DNA from: Nitrospirota bacterium | GTDB lineage: Bacteria; Nitrospirota; Thermodesulfovibrionia; Thermodesulfovibrionales; UBA1546 | Length of the DNA stretch: 6,856 nt | Assembly (NCBI GenBank): GCA_004298625.1 | Contig: SCSY01000125.1 | Location: forward strand, 1-6,856 | Direction: 5' to 3' | Shown: positions 1-4,671 of the stretch, piece after piece | Position numbering within the stretch: the first letter of the stretch is position 1 | Layout of the letters: every line of letters starts with the position of its first letter | Program-made: the position numbers and the translations under genes | Notes under the pieces: generated by a model | What the model saw: only the letters and a program-made list of their open reading frames with translations | Database searches by the model: none | What the model was told of the DNA's origin: nothing

Positions 1-208
1 ACTTTAGCCTGCCATCAACGTAGAAATCAATAACGCCATGTCTTCTCAAAAGTGTGAGATGCTGGGATACATTCGGCTGGCTTATCTCAAGGAACTCCTC
101 AAAATCACTTACGCATTTTACGCCTTTCATGAGCTCTTCGAGTATTTTTATTCTTACCGGATGGGCTATGACTTTTAATAATTCAACTCTTTTCCCCAAT
201 GACCTCAT
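1..208 (-). CDS. ArsR-family winged-helix repressor, 5' part (runs off left edge)
   Basis: This is the first 69 codons of a small DNA-binding repressor, cut by the window edge. ArsR/SmtB proteins are dimeric winged-helix repressors that leave DNA when they bind metal, metalloid or another signal. The start has the family pattern: KVIAHPVRIKILEEL (residues 12-26), a K-C-V-S-D segment with one Cys (C32) where arsenic sensors have ELCVCDL, then the helix-turn-helix with SQPNVSQHLTLLRRHGVI (43-60) as recognition helix, and the start of the wing (FYVDGRL). ATG at 206-208 is chosen because GGAGG (plus-strand 216-220) lies 7 nt upstream; the overlapping ATG just before it hits a stop at once. A near-consensus promoter and a perfect palindrome lie directly upstream, so autorepression is likely. 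The ligand cannot be named: the C-terminus and any co-transcribed transporter are outside the window. Family call is confident; metal or metalloid sensing is inference. Confidence 0.9.
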   Translation of the reverse strand, partial: MRSLGKRVELLKVIAHPVRIKILEELMKGVKCVSDFEEFLEISQPNVSQHLTLLRRHGVIDFYVDGRLK

Positions 209-223
209 CTCATTACCTCCACT

Positions 224-253
224 TATATGCAAATATAACAATATTTGCATATA
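224..253. promoter_or_regulatory. Perfect 13-4-13 inverted repeat, probable ArsR operator
   Basis: The left arm TATATGCAAATAT (224-236) and right arm ATATTTGCATATA (241-253) are exact reverse complements around the spacer AACA. The repeat covers the whole -10 box, nearly all of the -35/-10 spacer and the probable transcription start of the arsR gene. Bound protein would therefore exclude RNA polymerase. ArsR/SmtB repressors typically bind AT-rich inverted repeats of this kind over their own promoter. Assignment to this regulator is by position and symmetry. It is not a terminator: it lies upstream of the gene and has no T-tract. Confidence 0.7.
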
Positions 254-260
254 TTGTCAA
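232..260 (-). promoter_or_regulatory. Sigma-70-type promoter of the arsR gene
   Basis: Read on the minus strand, a perfect -35 box TTGACA (plus 255-260) is separated by exactly 17 bp from the -10 box TATATT (plus 232-237). TGT precedes the -10, giving an extended -10 TGTTATATT. Transcription should begin near 225, leaving a leader of about 17 nt that carries the GGAGG ribosome site. The spacer and -10 lie inside the palindrome at 224-253. Confidence 0.75.
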
Positions 261-360
261 GAAGAAAATGGCAGGGGGCGGAAGAGAGGTGTTATGAAAG
301 GGGGTATCATTTATTTCCATTGATTTTAATGATTTTATTATTTTCTCTTTTACCTGAAAT

Positions 361-573
361 GTGCTATATTTCTCCTATGAAACCAGGAAATACCGGGTTG
401 GTATATTAATTGTTATAAACAATCAAATTGGAATCCTGAAGATTTACAGAATACCTAATTTCTCCGCCAGAGTCCGGTCATATAGAATTTTTATTGACGG
501 CAAGAAAGCTGATTCAATAAAGGATGGAGAAACGGTTGGAATAAGGCAAAACCTTATCAGGTTAAACAAGTAA
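361..573 (+). CDS. Doubtful 70-codon reading frame, possible gene fragment
   Basis: An open frame from GTG 361 to TAA 571-573. Its middle part, IPNFSARVRSYRIFIDGKKA (residues 31-50) followed by DSIKDGETV, reads like the start of small bacterial proteins in which a beta-strand motif RSYxIFIDGKxxxxIxxGE is followed by further strands. Here the frame diverges after GETV and stops 13 codons later, so the C-terminal half seems to be missing. No Shine-Dalgarno precedes GTG 361, and no ATG, GTG or TTG occurs later in frame before the motif. An extended -10-like TGCTATATT (362-370) overlaps the supposed start, which also argues against it. I cannot name a function. If it is not a gene, 209-612 holds only the arsR promoter/operator, this remnant and the ribosome site of the next frame. 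Remnant or chance frame are both possible. Confidence 0.3.
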   Translation: MLYFSYETRKYRVGILIVINNQIGILKIYRIPNFSARVRSYRIFIDGKKADSIKDGETVGIRQNLIRLNK

Positions 574-612
574 GAAACGTTTTGGTAAAGTATAAACTTG
601 GAGGGACTGTCG

Positions 613-825
613 ATGTATAAATATGAGATTATTATTTACTGAAGTAATGAAGACAATGCTTTTATAGCGGAAGTGCCTGAACTGCCGGGCTGTATGGCTC
701 ATGGAGAAACCCCTGAAAAGGCATTAAAGAATGCCAAAGAAGCGATTCAATTGTGGATTGATACGGCGAAGGAATTCGGGGATGCAATCCCCGAACCAAA
801 GGGCAACAAACTGATATACGCATAG
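613..825 (+). pseudogene. HicB-type antitoxin gene interrupted by in-frame TGA
   Basis: Reading from ATG 613 gives MYKYEIIIY, TGA at 640-642, then S-N-E-D-N-A-F-I-A-E-V-P-E-L-P-G-C and on to TAG at 823-825, a 70-residue frame if the TGA is read through. The AFIAEVPELPGC core, the following AHGETPEKALKNAKEAI, and the LWIDTAKEF...IPEPKG ending are those of short single-domain HicB antitoxins, which normally neutralise the HicA mRNA interferase. Relatives as I recall them have Trp at the stop position (YWS), so one TGG-to-TGA change explains the break. A good ribosome site, GGAGGG (600-605), lies 7 nt before the ATG. The length otherwise matches the family and no other frame damage is visible, so the lesion is recent or is a sequencing error. 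No hicA is seen on either side, making it an orphan. Family call is strong; status as a pseudogene is less certain. Confidence 0.75.
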
Positions 826-849
826 ATATTCTTTCATAACAAATCACTC

Positions 850-881
850 GTGCCGATTCGCTTCGCTCTCGGCACAGTTTT
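850..881 (+). terminator. Weak intrinsic-terminator-like hairpin after the hicB-like gene
   Basis: GTGCCGA (850-856) and TCGGCAC (869-875) form a perfect 7-bp GC-rich stem around a 12-nt loop, followed by AGTTTT (876-881). It lies 25 nt after the hicB-like stop. The loop is large and the T-run short, so termination would be inefficient. It could equally be a leftover repeat element. Confidence 0.4.
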
Positions 882-956
882 GTCGTTGAATGGAATTCTA
901 TATTTCACCTGCCATTGAAGCGGACGCAAAAAAGTAGAATTGTCTGAAAAAAAGGG

Positions 957-1010
957 GAGGAGGCCTTAATGGCATTGCCTTCCTTTACCCATAAAAATCA
1001 TATGTGTTAA
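957..1010 (+). other. 13-codon reading frame with strong but foldable ribosome site upstream of lepA
   Basis: ATG 969 opens a 13-codon frame (MALPSFTHKNHMC) ending in TAA at 1008-1010, 34 nt before lepA. It has the strongest Shine-Dalgarno on the plus strand of this window, GGGGAGGAGG (954-963), 5 nt upstream. That site can pair with the start of the frame: 958-964 with 977-984, seven pairs with a bulged T981 and a 12-nt loop holding the ATG. It may be a leader peptide, the remnant of a lost gene, or chance. The peptide has no run of a single amino acid, so classical attenuation is not indicated. Confidence 0.25.
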
Positions 1011-1013
1011 ACT
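984..1013 (+). promoter_or_regulatory. Possible lepA promoter
   Basis: A -35-like TTTACC (984-989) is followed after 18 bp by an extended -10, TGT-TAAACT (1005-1013). It would start transcription near 1020 and give lepA a leader of about 25 nt. Each hexamer matches consensus at four of six positions, so this is a modest prediction. If correct, the small frame at 969 is mostly upstream of the lepA transcript. Confidence 0.35.
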
Positions 1014-1044
1014 AAAGATTCTAATAGCAAACCCTGAGTGAAAT

Positions 1045-2832
1045 ATGTCAAAAAATATACGAAATTTCTCAATCATTGCCCATATTGACCACGGCAAGTC
1101 CACATTGGCTGACAGGCTGCTTGAATATACAGGAGCCCTTAGCGAGCGTGAGATGCAGGCGCAGGTGCTGGATTCCATGGATCTTGAGCGCGAGCGCGGT
1201 ATTACAATCAAATTGCATTCAGTGCGGCTTAATTACACGGCCGATGACGGCAAGGACTATATCCTTAATCTCATAGACACACCGGGCCATGTTGATTTCT
1301 CATATGAGGTTTCCCGCAGTCTTGCATCGTGCGAGGGAGCGTTGCTCGTTGTTGATGCTTCACAGGGAGTCCAGGCTCAGACTCTTGCAAATGCCTATCT
1401 TGCTGTTGAGCATGACCTTGAGATTATACCCGTGATAAATAAGATAGACCTTCCCGCTGCCGACCCTGAGGGCGCAAAGGAGCAGATAGAGGATGCAATA
1501 GGCATTGACTGCTCGGAGGCGATTCACGCAAGCGCCAAGGAAGGCATAGGCACAAAGGAGATTCTTGAGGCGATAGTTAAAAAGGTCCCGGCGCCAAAAG
1601 GGGACGATGAAAAGCCCCTGAAGGCATTGCTCTTTGATTCGTGGTTCGACAATTATCAAGGAGTCATAGTTCTGGTGAGGGTCTTTGACGGGAAGATAAG
1701 GGCAGGCGAAAAGATAAAACTCATGGCAACGGGAAATGTCTTTGAAGTGGCGCAGGTCGGCGTCTTCACCCCGAAGATGATTCCTGCTGAAGCGCTCTCC
1801 TCAGGCGAAGTCGGATACATAATCGCAGGGATAAAGAACGTCACCGATACAAAGATAGGCGATACAATCACAGACGCTGAAAAATCCGCCATCGAGCCGT
1901 GTCCGGGATATAAGGACATAAAGCCGATGGTATTCTGCGGCCTATATCCGACAATACCGCATGAGTATGACAACCTCAGGGATGCGCTTAATAAACTCAG
2001 GTTAAACGACTCGTCATTCAACTATGAGCCCGAGACGTCGCTTGCGCTCGGTTTTGGTTTCAGGTGCGGCTTCCTCGGCCTTTTGCATATGGAGATAATC
2101 CAGGAAAGACTCGAACGTGAGTTTAATCTATCACTGTTAAGCACAGCGCCGACAGTTGTTTACAGAGTGACCACAATAAAGGGAGAGATTTTGCATATCG
2201 AAAACCCGGCATTGCTGCCTGAGAAAAGCGAGAAAGTAGAAGAGCCCTTTGTCCTGGTCACGATATTGGTTCCCAAGGATTTTATCGGAGGGATACTTGA
2301 CCTCTGCCAGGAGAAAAGGGGGGTTCAGAAGAGTTTTAACTTCATCGGCAAAGACAGGATCAAGGTCGAATACGAGTTGCCTTTGAATGAGATATTATGG
2401 GATTTCTACGACAGGCTGAAATCCATATCAAAGGGCTATGCCTCTATGGACTATGAGTTCATAGGATTCCGTGAATCAGACCTTGTCAAGCTGAATATAC
2501 TCATAAACAGTGAGGTTGTTGACGCGCTTTCTCTTATTGTTCACAGAGACAAGTCATATTACAAGGGCAGGGAACTTGCGGAGAAACTCAGGGAGATTAT
2601 ACAAAGGCAGATGTATGAGGTTGTGATACAGGCGGCTATCGGGAGTAAGATTATTGCCAGGGAAAGTGTCAGGGCCTTAAGAAAAGATGTTATTGCCAAG
2701 TGTTACGGCGGCGATATAACGCGTAAGAGAAAGCTCCTTGAAAAGCAGAAAGAAGGAAAGAAGCGCATGAAGCAGGTAGGTCGCGTTGAACTTCCGCAGG
2801 AGGCTTTTCTTGCGGTTTTAAAGGTGAAGTAA
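1045..2832 (+). CDS. lepA: Elongation factor 4 (LepA), ribosome-associated translational GTPase
   Basis: LepA/EF4 is a GTPase that binds ribosomes and is linked to ribosome back-translocation and to 30S assembly or initiation; it is cytoplasmic and partly membrane-associated. All G motifs are present: P-loop AHIDHGKST (12-20), switch I RGITIK (51-56), DTPGHVDF (78-85), NKID (132-135) and SAK (163-165). An EF-G-like domain II follows at about 190-280. The LepA-type GFRCGFLGLLHMEI segment is at 338-351, and the EF-G domain V-like fold at about 400-480. The LepA-specific C-terminal domain ends in YGGDITRKRKLLEKQKEGKK (554-573) and ELPQEAFLAVLK (582-593). At 595 residues it is full length and nothing key is missing. 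ATG 1045 is chosen because the G1 motif then sits at the usual distance; its ribosome site is weak (only GAG, 6 nt upstream). It converges on cysK with 5 nt between the stops. Confidence 0.98.
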   Translation: MSKNIRNFSIIAHIDHGKSTLADRLLEYTGALSEREMQAQVLDSMDLERERGITIKLHSVRLNYTADDGKDYILNLIDTPGHVDFSYEVSRSLASCEGALLVVDASQGVQAQTLANAYLAVEHDLEIIPVINKIDLPAADPEGAKEQIEDAIGIDCSEAIHASAKEGIGTKEILEAIVKKVPAPKGDDEKPLKALLFDSWFDNYQGVIVLVRVFDGKIRAGEKIKLMATGNVFEVAQVGVFTPKMIPAEALSSGEVGYIIAGIKNVTDTKIGDTITDAEKSAIEPCPGYKDIKPMVFCGLYPTIPHEYDNLRDALNKLRLNDSSFNYEPETSLALGFGFRCGFLGLLHMEIIQERLEREFNLSLLSTAPTVVYRVTTIKGEILHIENPALLPEKSEKVEEPFVLVTILVPKDFIGGILDLCQEKRGVQKSFNFIGKDRIKVEYELPLNEILWDFYDRLKSISKGYASMDYEFIGFRESDLVKLNILINSEVVDALSLIVHRDKSYYKGRELAEKLREIIQRQMYEVVIQAAIGSKIIARESVRALRKDVIAKCYGGDITRKRKLLEKQKEGKKRMKQVGRVELPQEAFLAVLKVK

Positions 2833-2837
2833 AAATC

Positions 2838-3746
2838 CTAAGGTGTTTCTTGCGCAAAGAGCCCTGTGCTCAGGTAGCGCTCTCCTCTGTCAGGCAATAT
2901 CACAACAACCTTTTTCCCTTTGCCGAGTTTTTCAGCGACCCTTAAAGCCGCCCACATTGCAGCACCTGATGATATTCCGCAGAGAAGCCCCTCTTTCAGG
3001 GACAGCTTTCTTGCCGTATCAGCAGCGTCAAGATCAGTTACCTGAATAACTTCGTTATAAATTTTTGTATTCAATACTCCCGGATAAAACCCTGCGCCTA
3101 TTCCGGCAATCTTATGTGGCCCTGGATTTCCTCCTGAAAGCACGGGAGACGCCGCAGGCTCTACTGCCGCTATCCAGACGTCGGATTTTTTATCTCTCAA
3201 TGCCTCTCCAACTCCTGTTATTGTCCCGCCTGTGCCTACACCTGCTACAAATCCGTCAGGAGCAGTTCCAAGGGCTTCAAGTATCTCAACTGCGGTTGTC
3301 TTTTTATGTATCTCGGGGTTTGCAGGATTTTCAAACTGCTGCGGCATGAAATAATGCGGATTATTTTTATAAATCTCCTCCGCTTTTTCAACTGCGCCCA
3401 TCATGCCTTTTTTGCCTTCTGTTAAGACAAGCTCTGCGCCATAAGCCTGAAGGAGTTGCCTTCTTTCCATCGTCATTGTCTCCGGCATGGTAAGAATTAA
3501 TTTATATCCCTTAACTGTCGCCACCATTGCAAGTCCTATTCCGGTGTTGCCGCTTGTGGGTTCTATAATTATTCCGCCCGGCTTAAGCCTTCCCTTTTCC
3601 TCTGCGGCCTCTATCATCGAAAGCGCAATCCTGTCTTTTACAGAGCCTCCTATGTTACAGCCCTCGAGCTTGGCCCATATCTCTGCGTCTGTTGCTGGAA
3701 CTATGTTGTTGATTTTTATCAGAGGCGTGTTGCCGATCAGCGACAA
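2838..3746 (-). CDS. cysK: Cysteine synthase A (O-acetylserine sulfhydrylase), PLP enzyme
   Basis: It makes L-cysteine and acetate from O-acetyl-L-serine and sulfide in the cytoplasm. Fold-type II PLP motifs are all visible: GGSVKDR with the Schiff-base Lys (K37), the substrate loop PTSGNTG (63-69), the phosphate-binding GTGGT (171-175), GGNPGPHKIAGIGAGF (205-220), GISSG (257-261) and PDRGERYLST (285-294). NIGGSVKDR replaces the usual NPGGSVKDR. Paralogues such as CysM are possible, but the 205-220 motif favours CysK. Coordinates use the conventional TTG at 3744-3746, which leaves only M-S-L before IGNTPL; relatives have seven or more residues there. An upstream CTG with a good Shine-Dalgarno would add LKPNKNI and is probably the true start (see separate entry). 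It is the last gene of the minus-strand operon, right behind the TPR gene, and ends 5 nt from the lepA stop. Confidence 0.95.
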   Translation of the reverse strand: MSLIGNTPLIKINNIVPATDAEIWAKLEGCNIGGSVKDRIALSMIEAAEEKGRLKPGGIIIEPTSGNTGIGLAMVATVKGYKLILTMPETMTMERRQLLQAYGAELVLTEGKKGMMGAVEKAEEIYKNNPHYFMPQQFENPANPEIHKKTTAVEILEALGTAPDGFVAGVGTGGTITGVGEALRDKKSDVWIAAVEPAASPVLSGGNPGPHKIAGIGAGFYPGVLNTKIYNEVIQVTDLDAADTARKLSLKEGLLCGISSGAAMWAALRVAEKLGKGKKVVVILPDRGERYLSTGLFAQETP

Positions 3747-3753
3747 TATGTTT

Positions 3754-4656
3754 TTATTCGGTTTCAGTGCCGCCCCTCCTCATTATTAACTGAAAAAGCC
3801 TGTCTGCCATCTTACCATCCATATCTTTCAATAGCACATATTCCTTTGTTGCAAGTTTAATCTCTCCAAGATTTACATAAGCAGTTCCCAGACCGTAATG
3901 GGCGTCTGCATGTTTAGGATTAAGCAGTATAGCCTGCTTAAATGAAACCACTGCCTCATCGAGACTTTCCATTGCAAGCATAGCATATCCGAGGCCGTTA
4001 TGAAAATCAGCGCTGCCCGGTTCTATAGATAGCGCCCGCTTGAATTCCAGGACAGCCTGTCCGGCGTCGCCCATCTCAAGCATTGCAATGCCCATCCATC
4101 CGTGCAGTTCGGCATTATCAGGCTCTTTTTTGAGCGCATCCCTCAGGATTTTTACAGCCTTATCATAATTTTGCGCCTCAATATAGCCTTTAACTATAGA
4201 GATATTATCCTCAGCAACCGTTTTTCCCTGAGCGTCATCCCCCGGTCTCTTTGCATCAGGAAAGGCCCTTTGAAGATTTTTTGCAAAAGCAAGTATAACA
4301 TTAACAGGCATTACCTCAAATAAATCGCCTGTTTGTGATTGCCTGTAAACCATGCCGATAACTTTATCGTCAAAAAATACCGGCGCGCCAGGCAAGGGTT
4401 TTTCCCGAAACTCAATAAGCATATATGCCGTATTATCCAAATTTTTTTTGATGCCGTTAATTACACCGTCTATTTTTTTAGACGTCTCACCCTCTGTCTT
4501 GACTGTATAGACCTTTTCGCCGATTGATGCAGCATAATCGCTATTAAATGCAGGGGATTGTGTATCCAGGACATCAGGGAAGCATGAGGTTTCAAACCAT
4601 GCCGTCTGGCTGAAAAGGAATAAAAAAAAGATGACCGAAAACCTTACAAGTTTCAT
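3754..4656 (-). CDS. Secreted TPR protein with a degenerate half trypsin-like domain
   Basis: A 300-residue protein, probably periplasmic and acting by protein-protein contact; its partner is unknown. Residues 1-19 form a signal peptide (MKLVR, then a Phe/Leu-rich core); C25 has no lipobox, so a lipoprotein is unlikely. Residues 45-130 align by eye with the second half of an HtrA/S1C peptidase: GEKVYTV (46-52), DGVINGIKK (63-71), LPGAPVFFDDKVIGMV (88-103) and MPVNVILAFAK (116-126). The first half, which carries the catalytic His and Asp, is missing, and Pro89 stands where GNSGGP has its Ser, so it cannot be a protease. Four TPRs follow at about 149-181, 182-215, 216-249 and 250-283, with clear W/Y-G-A-P signatures (for example NPKHADAHYGLGTAYVNLGE), then a charged tail. 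It starts 15 nt after the 613-residue gene and runs into cysK. The ATG is the only start giving a whole signal peptide; its ribosome site is weak. Confidence 0.85.
   Translation of the reverse strand: MKLVRFSVIFFLFLFSQTAWFETSCFPDVLDTQSPAFNSDYAASIGEKVYTVKTEGETSKKIDGVINGIKKNLDNTAYMLIEFREKPLPGAPVFFDDKVIGMVYRQSQTGDLFEVMPVNVILAFAKNLQRAFPDAKRPGDDAQGKTVAEDNISIVKGYIEAQNYDKAVKILRDALKKEPDNAELHGWMGIAMLEMGDAGQAVLEFKRALSIEPGSADFHNGLGYAMLAMESLDEAVVSFKQAILLNPKHADAHYGLGTAYVNLGEIKLATKEYVLLKDMDGKMADRLFQLIMRRGGTETE
3765..3780 (-). promoter_or_regulatory. Ribosome site and probable CTG start codon for cysK
   Basis: On the minus strand AGGAGGGG (plus 3773-3780) is followed, 7 nt after its GGAGG core, by CTG (3765-3767) in frame with cysK. 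Reading from it adds LKPNKNI before the residue encoded by TTG 3746, giving N-K-N-I-L-S-L-I-G-N-T-P-L, the normal cysteine-synthase N-terminus. The TTG itself has no Shine-Dalgarno, only an A-rich stretch. No ATG, GTG or TTG lies between the in-frame upstream stop and the CTG. The site sits within the last codons of the TPR gene, so the two genes would overlap by 14 nt and be translationally coupled. Confidence 0.55.
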
Positions 4657-4671
4657 ATCCGGCTTTCCGTC

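Noticed and set aside
54..323. Plus-strand open frame of 89 codons, including a 9-codon ATG frame at 294-323
   Set aside because: Most of it is antisense to the arsR coding region and its operator; the composition looks arbitrary and no family is recognisable.
409..423. Small inverted repeat ATTGTT-ATA-AACAAT as a second operator
   Set aside because: The arms are only 6 bp in AT-rich DNA and do not match the arsR palindrome except for a shared ATTGTTATA stretch, which could be chance.
640..642. Genome-wide recoding of UGA to tryptophan
   Set aside because: All eight Trp codons in lepA, cysK, the TPR gene and the transglycosylase-like gene are TGG, and no other in-frame TGA occurs in about 1,800 codons. 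A local mutation or error is simpler.
890..937. 15-codon frame (MEFYISPAIEADAKK) between the hairpin and lepA
   Set aside because: There is no ribosome site and no recognisable product; it is too short to support.
3487..3789. 100-codon plus-strand frame over the start of cysK
   Set aside because: It is the antisense image of conserved cysteine synthase motifs and of the end of the TPR gene.
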